Shown: one piece after another, positions 1 to 5,209 of the stretch | How the letters are laid out: every line of letters starts with the position of its first letter | How positions within the stretch are numbered: position 1 is the first letter of the stretch | Assembly (NCBI GenBank): GCA_031549325.1 | Contig: JAVBQA010000070.1 | Span: forward strand, 1-5,271 | From: JAJDGF01 sp031549325 | GTDB lineage: Bacteria; Bacillota; Clostridia; Christensenellales; Aristaeellaceae | Length of the DNA stretch: 5,271 bases | Reading direction: 5' to 3' | Program-made: the position numbers and the translations under genes | The notes under the pieces: generated by a model | Told to the model about the DNA's origin: nothing | The model's input: the letters and a program-made list of their open reading frames with translations, nothing else | Databases searched by the model: none

Positions 1-50
1 TATGTGTAACCCTACCTCCCGAGTAAATTGTCGAATTCGCGCGCCACGCG

Positions 51-83
51 GGGGGCCCTGGGGCGCATGTCCCCGGGACCCCC
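51..83. terminator. Strong GC hairpin downstream of the membrane-anchored protein gene
   Basis: Two 13-nt arms, GGGGGCCCTGGGG (51-63) and CCCCGGGACCCCC (71-83), flank a 7-nt loop. They pair along the whole length except for one mismatch and, in minus-strand RNA, one G-U wobble. The hairpin begins 18 nt past the stop of the minus-strand gene ending at 102, which is where a transcript end would be expected. No T-run follows on either strand, so it is not a canonical intrinsic terminator. It may instead be an RNA 3'-end stabiliser or a rho-assisted stop. Nothing else in 1-101 can be supported as a gene. Confidence 0.4.
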
Positions 84-101
84 GCTTGCGCTTGCGCGCG
101 A

Positions 102-836
102 TCATCTCTCGAAGCTAATGATCTTTCCGTCCTTGATCCCAAAGTTATACCGGGTGTCAAGGCGAGTGTACCCCTTGGTCTGGCTCTTGCCATCCTTGTT
201 GATGACCACCAACCCCAGCCGGTAATCCCCGTCCTGATACGTGTCCTCAATGCGCACGATCACCGAGAAGTCCGCCTGATCCAGGTTCCTGCCGGTGTTG
301 GCGTCGTGAATGATGCCGCTTGAGCCCGACTCGGGCTTGGTCAGGTAAAACCGGTGGTTGTCGCCAAACTTGGTGGACACCACCAGATACACGCTGCTGT
401 TCTTGGCATCCAGCTCGTCCAGATATCCCCAGCCGCGCAGCACCAGCGCGCGGTTGTCGTCCGGTTCGGACGCGCGGCATTCGGTCACCCCGCTGTGCAC
501 GACGTCGTAGCTGTCCGGGATCATCATGCGCTTGTTCAGCAGCGCATACTTGTCGAGCGGAATGGGCGTGGGCGCGGGCGGAGGCTGCACGGTGGGCTCC
601 GGCGTGGCATTCGGATCGAACGCCAGCGGCGGATAGCTGATCGGCTGATAGCCCTCCTCCGGCACAAACGGCTCGAGCTTGGTCAGCCCGTCGGTGTAGC
701 TCTCATAATCGCGGTTGATGAGGTTATAAAACAGCGCGATGCTCAGCGCAATCCCCATCAGGCACAGCGCAAACCACATGAACGCCGTGCTCCTCTTGTG
801 ATAAGTGGCGGGACTGCGCCGCCTCCGTTTTGCCAT
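102..836 (-). CDS. Single-pass membrane-anchored protein with extracytoplasmic beta-rich domain, function unknown
   Basis: Predicted 244 residues. It starts with a basic cytoplasmic tip (KRRRR, residues 3-7), followed by one hydrophobic membrane segment at about 18-40. An acidic spacer and a Pro/Thr linker at about 68-95 (TPEP and PPPAPTP motifs) come next. A C-terminal domain of about 145 residues carries alternating hydrophobic strands, including RGWGYLDELDAKNSSVYLV (134-152) and DGDYRLGLVVI (202-212). Positive charge before the membrane segment puts the C-terminal domain outside. The GW...NSSVYLV / F-S-V-I-V / G-D-Y-R-L-G pattern resembles a small beta-sandwich seen in some Bacillota cell-surface polysaccharide proteins; this is a weak impression from memory, not a search. 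The ATG at 836 is chosen because an ideal Shine-Dalgarno lies just upstream; an in-frame GTG at 857 would include that site in the coding region. It is transcribed alone from its own promoter, divergent from the NYN gene. No catalytic motif was recognised. Confidence 0.85.
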   Translation of the reverse strand: MAKRRRRSPATYHKRSTAFMWFALCLMGIALSIALFYNLINRDYESYTDGLTKLEPFVPEEGYQPISYPPLAFDPNATPEPTVQPPPAPTPIPLDKYALLNKRMMIPDSYDVVHSGVTECRASEPDDNRALVLRGWGYLDELDAKNSSVYLVVSTKFGDNHRFYLTKPESGSSGIIHDANTGRNLDQADFSVIVRIEDTYQDGDYRLGLVVINKDGKSQTKGYTRLDTRYNFGIKDGKIISFER

Positions 837-840
837 TTTC

Positions 841-849
841 ATCACCTCC
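841..849 (-). promoter_or_regulatory. Full-length Shine-Dalgarno sequence deciding the start at 836
   Basis: On the minus strand the sequence GGAGGTGAT is a perfect 9-nt complement to the canonical 3' end of 16S rRNA, and it ends 4 nt before the ATG at 836. This rules in the ATG at 836 over the in-frame GTG at 857 and the ATG at 842, which begins inside this site. Confidence 0.85.
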
Positions 850-871
850 GGTATCACGGGATAGCCTTATT

Positions 872-900
872 ATGATACACGTTTCACGCGCACTTGTCAA
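872..900 (-). promoter_or_regulatory. Sigma-A type promoter of the membrane-anchored protein gene
   Basis: On the minus strand the -35 is TTGACA (895-900, perfect). The spacer is 17 bp and the -10 is TATCAT (872-877, 5 of 6). Transcription should begin near 865, giving a leader of about 29 nt that contains the Shine-Dalgarno site. It lies back to back with the plus-strand promoter, the two -35 boxes being only 10 bp apart. Confidence 0.85.
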
Positions 901-910
901 ATCCACCGCC

Positions 911-939
911 TTGACAGAATCCGCGCCCGGGCGTACAAT
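911..939 (+). promoter_or_regulatory. Sigma-A type promoter of the NYN-LOTUS gene
   Basis: The -35 is TTGACA (911-916, perfect). The spacer is 17 bp and the -10 is TACAAT (934-939, 5 of 6). Predicted transcription start is near 946, leaving a short leader of about 27 nt with the ribosome binding site. It is divergent from the promoter at 872-900. Confidence 0.87.
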
Positions 940-956
940 AAGACCAATTCAAATTC

Positions 957-962
957 AAGGAG
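957..962 (+). promoter_or_regulatory. Ribosome binding site supporting a TTG start
   Basis: AAGGAG ends 10 nt before the TTG at 973, a slightly long spacing. No ATG or GTG is available in frame between the site and the conserved FVDLEN motif. The first in-frame ATG, at 1033, would delete the catalytic aspartate at residue 11, so the TTG is the likely start. Confidence 0.75.
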
Positions 963-972
963 AACATTTGTA

Positions 973-1953
973 TTGAGTGGATCAAATTTTGCGGTCTTTG
1001 TAGACCTGGAGAACGCGGGCGCCAAGGAGTCCATGTTCAACAACATCATCGAGAAGGTCAAGATTCGCGGCGACATCCTGCTGGGCAAGGTGTACGGCTA
1101 TGAGGAACGCTTCTCGGACCTGAAGCAGGCGCTGCTGAGCAACACGTTCTACGTGGTGCCCTCGCTGCGTTACGGCAAGAACCAAAAGAATAACCTGGAC
1201 ATCCAGCTGGTCATCGACGCGCTGGAGGTCGCTTACGTAAACCCGCTGATCGACAGCTTCTGCATCGTGTCGGGCGACAGCGACTACACGCCGCTGGTGG
1301 GCAAGCTGAAGTCCATGGGCAAGCGCGTGCTGGGCATTTCGCGCTCGGAGGTGGCGTCGGGCATCTTCATCAAGGCCTGCAGCGAGTTCATCTTCCTGGA
1401 GTCGGTGGCGGTGCAAAAGCCCGCGCCCGCCAGAAACAGCAAGGAAAAGGAGACCGCCTCCAACGACGTGATGGAGCTGGTCAACCTGGTGGAAACCATC
1501 CTGGCCGACCAGGACGAGGACATGCTGTACGCCTCCGAGCTGAAGGACGTGCTCACCCGCCTGCGGCCCGACTTCAACGAGCGCAGCTATGGCTGCGCCA
1601 CATTCGGCAAGCTCATGGCGCTGCTCGGAAGCAAGAGCAGCCGCCTGAAGGTCTGGACCGAAGACAGCTCGCTGAAGATCGCGCTGGTGGGCAGCGACGC
1701 GCCCGGGGCGCAGCTGACCCGCGACAACTGGCTGCACGCCTTCAAGGAAGCGCTGGCGCGGTTCAAGCACGATGGATTCGAGCGGGTCAACCCGTCGATC
1801 CTGAAGGCCGCGATTCAGGAGCAATACCCCGAGTTCGAAGAGAAGCAGATCGGGTTTAAGCGGTTCAGCGACATCATGAAGGAACTGGAAAAAGAAAAGC
1901 TGCTCGTCGTAGAAATGGACGACGCCCGCACGATGCTGCTGAAGATCTGCTAG
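973..1953 (+). CDS. NYN domain (PIN-like) ribonuclease with two C-terminal OST-HTH/LOTUS domains
   Basis: This 326-residue protein is predicted to be a cytosolic RNA-processing enzyme. Residues 5-143 form an NYN domain of the LabA/DUF88/MARF1 type. It shows FVDLEN (Asp11), a K-N-N-L-D-I-Q-L-V-I-D stretch (Asp76, Asp82) and SGDSDY (Asp102, Asp104), the acidic set that binds metal in PIN-like nucleases. The 'SEFIFLE' end strand (137-143) is typical of the family. A charged linker (about 144-163) leads to two winged-helix LOTUS-like modules. The first, about 164-240, contains DFNERSYGCATFGKLM. The second, about 248-326, contains PEFEEKQIGFKRFSDIM. LOTUS domains are known RNA-binding modules, so they likely deliver RNA to the nuclease. 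All expected acidic residues are present, suggesting an active enzyme. The RNA target cannot be inferred. It is monocistronic, with its own promoter, and ends at a hairpin shared with the convergent phosphatase gene. Confidence 0.93.
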   Translation: MSGSNFAVFVDLENAGAKESMFNNIIEKVKIRGDILLGKVYGYEERFSDLKQALLSNTFYVVPSLRYGKNQKNNLDIQLVIDALEVAYVNPLIDSFCIVSGDSDYTPLVGKLKSMGKRVLGISRSEVASGIFIKACSEFIFLESVAVQKPAPARNSKEKETASNDVMELVNLVETILADQDEDMLYASELKDVLTRLRPDFNERSYGCATFGKLMALLGSKSSRLKVWTEDSSLKIALVGSDAPGAQLTRDNWLHAFKEALARFKHDGFERVNPSILKAAIQEQYPEFEEKQIGFKRFSDIMKELEKEKLLVVEMDDARTMLLKIC

Positions 1954-1964
1954 GCGAAAGCACG

Positions 1965-1987
1965 GCGGGCGGCTGTTGGCCGCCCGC
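1965..1987. terminator. Shared hairpin between convergent genes
   Basis: A perfect 9-bp stem, GCGGGCGGC (1965-1973) and GCCGCCCGC (1979-1987), has a 5-nt loop TGTTG. It starts 11 nt after the NYN stop and 5 nt after the phosphatase stop on the other strand, so it sits at the 3' end of both transcripts. Flanks are only mildly T-rich (TATGATTATT on the plus side, CGTGCTTTC on the minus side), so termination strength is uncertain. Confidence 0.65.
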
Positions 1988-1992
1988 TATGA

Positions 1993-2874
1993 TTATTCGT
2001 CATAAATATCCTTCTTTTCCACCTTCACCCTTCGCTTCGCCCTCTCAAGCTGCGTCAGATGCAGATCGTCAAAATCGATCCTGGCCTGAATCTTGCGGAT
2101 GATCGTCGTCACGGCCCGCTCCATCTCGCTGCCCTCGCGGTAGTCGGCGGGTATCGCAAAGTCCGCGCGCTTCTGGATCAGCATGCTGTCTACCAGGTCG
2201 GTGTCTCCCCCGTCGTGCACGGCGATGGAGTAGCCGCCCTTGCTGCGCGTCATCTTCATGCAGGGCACATCGGTCAAGCCGTCGCCGATGTAGATCATGT
2301 TGCTGAACGGCACGCGGCGCATGTGCTCGGGCGTGAAGCCGTTCAGGTCCCGGTCGTTGGTCACGTCCAGGATGCCCTTGTTGATGCGAAACAGGTACTG
2401 CGTCTTGCTGGTGTAATTCACCGCCGTGGCGGGCCAGATGGCCGCGCCATCCTGGTCGTACACAAACGATGCGCCAAAGATCGCCTTGAACGCCCCGGCG
2501 ATCTCAGTGCCCTCGATGATCTCCGTCAGCCCCGACGAGATGATGTAGTGCTCGACAGCCACTCCATGCGCTGCGCCGATGGCGTTCACCCGGGGAAACC
2601 AGCCGGTCACGCCCGGGAAAAACTCGATCTGTCCGCCCAGCCCGTTCAGCGTCCGGCGCGTCAGATGCATGCTGCCCTTGGCCCTGTGCTGCATCATGTA
2701 CATGTAGGCCAGCACGCCGTCGGTGCGGTTGTCGATGGCAAACTTGCGGCAGGCCGCCCAGAAGTCGTCCGGCTCCACCTTGATGCCGGGCAGGAAGCTG
2801 TACTCCTGCATGTCCTTTGGCGACAGCGTCTTGTCGAAATCATAGATCAGCGCCACAATGGGTTTGCTTTCCAT
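1993..2874 (-). CDS. HAD-superfamily hydrolase, phosphoserine-phosphatase-like
   Basis: Predicted 293 residues, cytosolic, with no signal or membrane segment. All core HAD motifs are visible. Motif I is YDFDKT, with Asp12 the expected nucleophile and Asp14 the acid/base. Motif II is IISSG (Ser113/114). A motif III lysine is probably Lys157 (TSKTQ). Motif IV is IGDGLTDVP, with Asp198 and Asp202 binding magnesium. An alpha-helical insertion between motifs I and II (about 25-85) would be the C1 cap that sets specificity. The order and spacing fit the phosphoserine phosphatase-like branch, but the substrate cannot be named. The C-terminus (about 265-293) is a charged Lys/Arg/Glu helix. The ATG at 2874 is chosen for its strong AGGAGG and for placing motif I near the N-terminus. 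It lies 65 bp downstream of the zinc-ribbon gene but behind a terminator, and no promoter of its own was found. Confidence 0.93.
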   Translation of the reverse strand: MESKPIVALIYDFDKTLSPKDMQEYSFLPGIKVEPDDFWAACRKFAIDNRTDGVLAYMYMMQHRAKGSMHLTRRTLNGLGGQIEFFPGVTGWFPRVNAIGAAHGVAVEHYIISSGLTEIIEGTEIAGAFKAIFGASFVYDQDGAAIWPATAVNYTSKTQYLFRINKGILDVTNDRDLNGFTPEHMRRVPFSNMIYIGDGLTDVPCMKMTRSKGGYSIAVHDGGDTDLVDSMLIQKRADFAIPADYREGSEMERAVTTIIRKIQARIDFDDLHLTQLERAKRRVKVEKKDIYDE

Positions 2875-2878
2875 ACGT

Positions 2879-2884
2879 CCTCCT
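2879..2884 (-). promoter_or_regulatory. Ribosome binding site of the HAD hydrolase, deciding its start
   Basis: AGGAGG on the minus strand lies 4 nt before the ATG at 2874. The reading frame stays open to a TTG at 2943 that overlaps the preceding gene's stop. That extension would read straight through the terminator hairpin and encodes nothing family-like, so the ATG at 2874 is preferred. Confidence 0.8.
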
Positions 2885-2890
2885 CGGGAT

Positions 2891-2919
2891 AAAAATGGGG
2901 CCGACCGCTCGTCAGCCCC
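2891..2919 (-). terminator. Intrinsic terminator after the zinc-ribbon gene
   Basis: On the minus strand, arms GGGGCTGAC and GTCGGCCCC (2911-2919 and 2897-2905) form a 9-bp stem with one G-U pair and a 5-nt loop. The stem is followed by A and then TTTTT (2895-2891). It begins about 20 nt after the zinc-ribbon stop. This is the best rho-independent terminator in the window. Its T-run ends only 6 nt before the AGGAGG of the next gene, leaving no room for a promoter between them. Confidence 0.85.
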
Positions 2920-2939
2920 GCTTGTTTGCATGCGATAAA

Positions 2940-4496
2940 TCAAGTGCCGTCCGGCGCCGTGGCCGGGTCGTTGCTCACGTCGCCGACCGCGGCGTTCGGA
3001 TCCGGCGTGGGATCGGGCGCGCCGGCGGACAGCGTGGGCGACGCCGAGGGCAAGGTCACCTTGTTCTTGCCCTTGGTGGCGGGCGCCTCGTCCGAATACA
3101 GCAACTCCTGCGTGGGCGAGTCGGCCACGCCGTCGGTCCGGATCCCGTAACCCGCAGCCACAGCAGCCTCCTGGAACTTCTTGAGCGCGATGATGGTTGC
3201 GTTGCCAAAGTCGCTGTCGACCTTGCCATTGAACCAGCCCAGCTCTTTCAGCTTCTTCTGCATCTTGCCGACATTCTTATTGTTCATCATATCCCTGGTA
3301 AGGGTCTTGTACTTGTCCGGCTCGGGCGTGGGCTCGGGCGTGGGTTCGGCGACACTCTGAACGACATCCGACTCGATGCCCCTCAGCTCACTGGCCTCTT
3401 TGATCCCCTCCAGCCGAGAGATGGCGTTGCCGATCTCATCCCACATAGCCTGCGCCTGTGCCAGCGCGGTTTGGGCGTTGGGGTCGGTGCGGTTGTACTG
3501 CGCCAGCGACTCGGCGAAAGCGGCCGTGGCCACCGACTCCTGGATCGACACCAGCGTGTCCACAAACAGCTCGTCGTTCTTCATGCGGCCCTGATTCTCG
3601 AGAGGCAGCAGCGCCTGAATGGCGGCCTTGTCGGCGTCCAGCCGCTCCTGCATGGTGGTGCCCGGCGGGTTGGAGCTGTAGTCCTTCACAAACATCTGCG
3701 CCAGCTCGGCCCGATAGGCGGTGGTTTCGCGGGTCTTGATCATGTCGATGCCCGCCTTGCGCAGGTCGTAGCCCACGCCTTCCAGCTGAGAGCCACCGGC
3801 GAAGTTCATCATCAGCGCGTAAACCGCAACGCCGAGGATGACCAGGATGCACGCCACAACGCCCGCAGGCATGGCCCAGCTGGGCAAGCTTCTCGCGCTG
3901 GACGCAATCCTCGCGCGGCGGGGCGCCACGGCGTCCGCCACCAGCGCCACATCCGCGCCCGCGCTTTCGGCCGCGAGATTGTCCAGCGCCTCGTCGCCCG
4001 TTTCGACCCGCTCCGCGGCCTTGCTCTTTTTGACTTTTTGCTCGTTCATGCGGCGGATATACTGCTGCACCTCGGGGCTGATGCCGGTCTTTTTGATCGG
4101 TTTAAGCGGCGCGATCACCACTGAAGAATCATCGGCGGGCTCCTCCGCCTTCGGTTTGCCGTAACCGTCCGGCGCAAAGGTGTTCTGCGGCGCGGCCAAA
4201 GGTTCCAGGGGCTCCTCGTCAGGTTCTTCCGGTTTCTTGTTCTCCGCATCCTTCAGCACCGGGCGATACGTGGTGCGCGAGTAAATGTCGCCCTGCGACT
4301 CGTCGTCCTGATCCATAGATGTGTAGGTGGTTCGCGTGTAGGGCGCGGCATCCCCCGCGCTGGCGCCGGACGAGAAGCGCGGCTGGGCGGCGGTGTAACC
4401 GTTGCCCTCAAACCGGCTGTCGCCCACGGACGCGCCGCAATAGGGGCAGATATCCGCGTCTGGTTTTAGCGTTTTGCCACACTTGCTGCAAAACAT
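2940..4496 (-). CDS. Zinc-ribbon, single-TM protein with external peptidoglycan-binding-like domain
   Basis: Predicted 518 residues. The N-terminus is a zinc ribbon (Cys3, Cys6, Cys17, Cys20; two C-x-x-C knuckles). A long acidic, disordered cytoplasmic stretch follows. A basic patch (RRARIASSARS) precedes one membrane helix at about 209-230, implying N-inside/C-outside. The external part has a helical, possibly coiled-coil region (about 235-375), a PTPEPTPEP linker, and at about 403-467 a PG_binding_1-like module (KMQKKLKELGWFNGKVD, FGNATIIALKKFQ, DGVAD). This module is known to bind peptidoglycan in other proteins. A Pro/Ala/Thr-rich tail (about 470-518) ends the protein. The ATG at 4496 follows an AGGAGGG Shine-Dalgarno by 7 nt and makes the zinc ribbon begin at residue 1. 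I infer an envelope scaffold or sensor spanning from cytoplasm to wall; no enzymatic motif is seen. It has its own promoter with a palindromic operator candidate and its own terminator. Confidence 0.9.
   Translation of the reverse strand: MFCSKCGKTLKPDADICPYCGASVGDSRFEGNGYTAAQPRFSSGASAGDAAPYTRTTYTSMDQDDESQGDIYSRTTYRPVLKDAENKKPEEPDEEPLEPLAAPQNTFAPDGYGKPKAEEPADDSSVVIAPLKPIKKTGISPEVQQYIRRMNEQKVKKSKAAERVETGDEALDNLAAESAGADVALVADAVAPRRARIASSARSLPSWAMPAGVVACILVILGVAVYALMMNFAGGSQLEGVGYDLRKAGIDMIKTRETTAYRAELAQMFVKDYSSNPPGTTMQERLDADKAAIQALLPLENQGRMKNDELFVDTLVSIQESVATAAFAESLAQYNRTDPNAQTALAQAQAMWDEIGNAISRLEGIKEASELRGIESDVVQSVAEPTPEPTPEPDKYKTLTRDMMNNKNVGKMQKKLKELGWFNGKVDSDFGNATIIALKKFQEAAVAAGYGIRTDGVADSPTQELLYSDEAPATKGKNKVTLPSASPTLSAGAPDPTPDPNAAVGDVSNDPATAPDGT
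3319..3349. repeat. 12-nt tandem repeat encoding the PTPEP linker
   Basis: GGCTCGGGCGTG occurs twice in direct succession (3319-3330, 3331-3342), followed by a partial degenerate copy (3343-3349). On the coding (minus) strand it encodes the repeated Pro-Thr-Pro-Glu linker just before the peptidoglycan-binding-like domain. In-frame copy-number change would alter linker length only. Confidence 0.75.
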
Positions 4497-4503
4497 TCGT
4501 TTG

Positions 4504-4542
4504 CCCTCCTCTGGTGAGGTTTCCCCGCGCACCCGCGCGGGG
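4504..4542 (-). promoter_or_regulatory. Structured 5' leader with hairpin and ribosome binding site
   Basis: The zinc-ribbon mRNA leader (about 70 nt from the predicted start near 4567) contains a perfect 8-bp hairpin, CCCCGCGC (4542-4535) and GCGCGGGG (4530-4523), with a 4-nt loop. Just after it, CCTC (4519-4516) can pair with GAGG (4511-4508), which overlaps the AGGAGGG ribosome binding site (4510-4504). No T-run follows the hairpin, so it is not an obvious attenuator. It may affect mRNA stability or translation. Confidence 0.45.
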
Positions 4543-4558
4543 CCATTGAGAATTTGTG

Positions 4559-4573
4559 AATACAGTCTGTATT
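4559..4573. promoter_or_regulatory. Perfect 15-bp palindrome at the transcription start, candidate operator
   Basis: AATACAGTCTGTATT is a perfect inverted repeat (7-bp arms, 1-nt centre). It directly abuts the -10 box of the zinc-ribbon promoter and covers the predicted start near 4567, a classic position for a repressor operator. A wider pair of arms, GAGAATTT (4548-4555) and AAATTCTC (4583-4590), flanks it; the second arm lies within the promoter spacer. The TACA...TGTA half-sites recall BlaI/MecI/CopY-type operators, but the 3-bp spacing differs from their usual 2 bp, so no regulator is assigned. Confidence 0.6.
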
Positions 4574-4602
4574 ATTGTAACAAAATTCTCGCAGTTCGTC
4601 AA
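4574..4602 (-). promoter_or_regulatory. Sigma-A type promoter of the zinc-ribbon gene
   Basis: On the minus strand the -35 is TTGACG (4597-4602, 5 of 6). The spacer is 17 bp and the -10 is TACAAT (4574-4579, 5 of 6). Predicted start near 4567 gives a leader of about 70 nt. Confidence 0.85.
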
Positions 4603-4649
4603 GCGCGAGGTGCGCGCCGGCTTCTCCGGATGTGAATGGCTGGATGGTT

Positions 4650-4730
4650 TTTTCGTCCGGATGGGCTTGCAAAAACCGAGGCGCGACAGCCCTGTATGGG
4701 GTGTTTCTGCAAGTCCGCATGGGCCGAAAA
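4650..4730. repeat. Imperfect long inverted repeat in the intergenic region
   Basis: Outer arms TTTTCG (4650-4655) and CGAAAA (4725-4730) and inner arms CTTGCAAAAAC (4666-4676) and GTTTCTGCAAG (4703-4713, 10 of 11 complementary) could fold into an interrupted hairpin. A near-identical direct repeat, GTCCGGATGGGC (4655-4666) and GTCCGCATGGGC (4713-4724), overlaps the arms. The region follows the small two-TM gene and precedes the zinc-ribbon promoter. In minus-strand RNA a TTTTT run (4675-4671) follows GC-rich sequence, so it may contain the two-TM gene's terminator, though no tidy stem sits directly before it. I see no gene in 4603-4774. Confidence 0.4.
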
Positions 4731-4774
4731 GCTGCCGCCCGCCTCTGCCGAACAAATCAGCGGTTGCCGAGGGG

Positions 4775-5146
4775 CTACCGCCCGGGACTCGCGGGCACCG
4801 GGGTCGCGTCCGGATAGGCGGCCGCGGGCGTCTCGATGGGCGCGGGATCCGCGGTTTGTCCGGCCGGAACCTGGGGCGTAGTCTGGAAAGGCGGCGGCGC
4901 AACCTGCATCTGGTAGTTGCTGTTTCGGGTAAGGCTGATGTAAATGGTCAGCATCAGCGTCATGGAAAGCAGCGCGATGATGGACACGATCAGCTTGCCG
5001 CGCAGCGGGTTTCGCGCCCGGGCCCACAGCATGATCAGCCCCAACGGCGGCAGAAACACGCACAGAACCACGATCAGCCACATCAGGTTTGACGGGCTGC
5101 TTTTGGACGGCGCCTTGAAATTCGGGACGTACCCCGAGGTTCGCAT
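4775..5146 (-). CDS. Small two-TM membrane protein with Pro/Thr-rich tail, function unknown
   Basis: Predicted 123 residues. A short hydrophilic N-terminus (1-20) is followed by membrane helix 1 at about 21-41 (containing FLPPLGLIMLW). A basic loop, RARNPLRGK (43-51), leads to helix 2 at about 51-72. The tail (about 83-123) is rich in Pro, Ala and Thr. The positive loop should be cytoplasmic, placing both termini, including the Pro-rich tail, outside. The 'PPLGLIMLW' helix followed by a basic turn resembles small uncharacterised membrane proteins common in Bacillota. No catalytic or transport motif is present. The ATG at 5146 is supported by GAGGTGA (5153-5159) ending 6 nt upstream. It has its own promoter and is oriented like the zinc-ribbon gene, 278 bp away, so the two are probably separate transcription units. 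Confidence 0.82.
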   Translation of the reverse strand: MRTSGYVPNFKAPSKSSPSNLMWLIVVLCVFLPPLGLIMLWARARNPLRGKLIVSIIALLSMTLMLTIYISLTRNSNYQMQVAPPPFQTTPQVPAGQTADPAPIETPAAAYPDATPVPASPGR

Positions 5147-5177
5147 AAGTATTCACCTCAAGAATAAATTACGGATC

Positions 5178-5206
5178 ATTATATCAGAATGACGCTTTGG
5201 AGGCAA
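5178..5206 (-). promoter_or_regulatory. Sigma-A type promoter of the two-TM protein gene
   Basis: On the minus strand the -10 is a perfect TATAAT (5178-5183). The spacer is 17 bp and the -35 is TTGCCT (5201-5206, 4 of 6). Predicted start near 5171 gives a leader of about 24 nt. The -35 overlaps the ribosome binding site of the divergent gene starting at 5210. Confidence 0.8.
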
Positions 5207-5209
5207 CCA

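Noticed and set aside
2..118. Short plus-strand open frame at the left edge (39 codons)
   Set aside because: It reads through the GC hairpin and into the 3' end of the minus-strand gene, and has no visible ribosome binding site.
982..1824. Minus-strand open frame (280 codons) opposite the NYN-LOTUS gene
   Set aside because: It is antisense to a well-supported gene and has a Leu/Gln/Val/His-rich composition without recognisable domains.
2059..2892. Plus-strand open frame (277 codons) opposite the HAD hydrolase
   Set aside because: It is a shadow of the HAD gene, whose catalytic motifs are intact on the minus strand; no ribosome binding site or family motif is seen.
2875..2943. N-terminal extension of the HAD hydrolase to a TTG at 2943 overlapping the upstream stop
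   Set aside because: It would translate through a strong intrinsic terminator and adds 23 residues with no family support, while the ATG at 2874 has an AGGAGG at good spacing.
2817..4124. Long plus-strand open frame (435 codons) opposite the zinc-ribbon gene
   Set aside because: It lies antisense to a gene with clear domains, promoter, ribosome binding site and terminator. The translation is a His/Arg/Leu-rich low-complexity product typical of the complement of a GC-rich gene.
4556..5092. Plus-strand open frame (178 codons) over the intergenic region and the two-TM gene
   Set aside because: Arg/Gly-rich translation with no ribosome binding site; it overlaps a supported promoter and most of a supported minus-strand gene.
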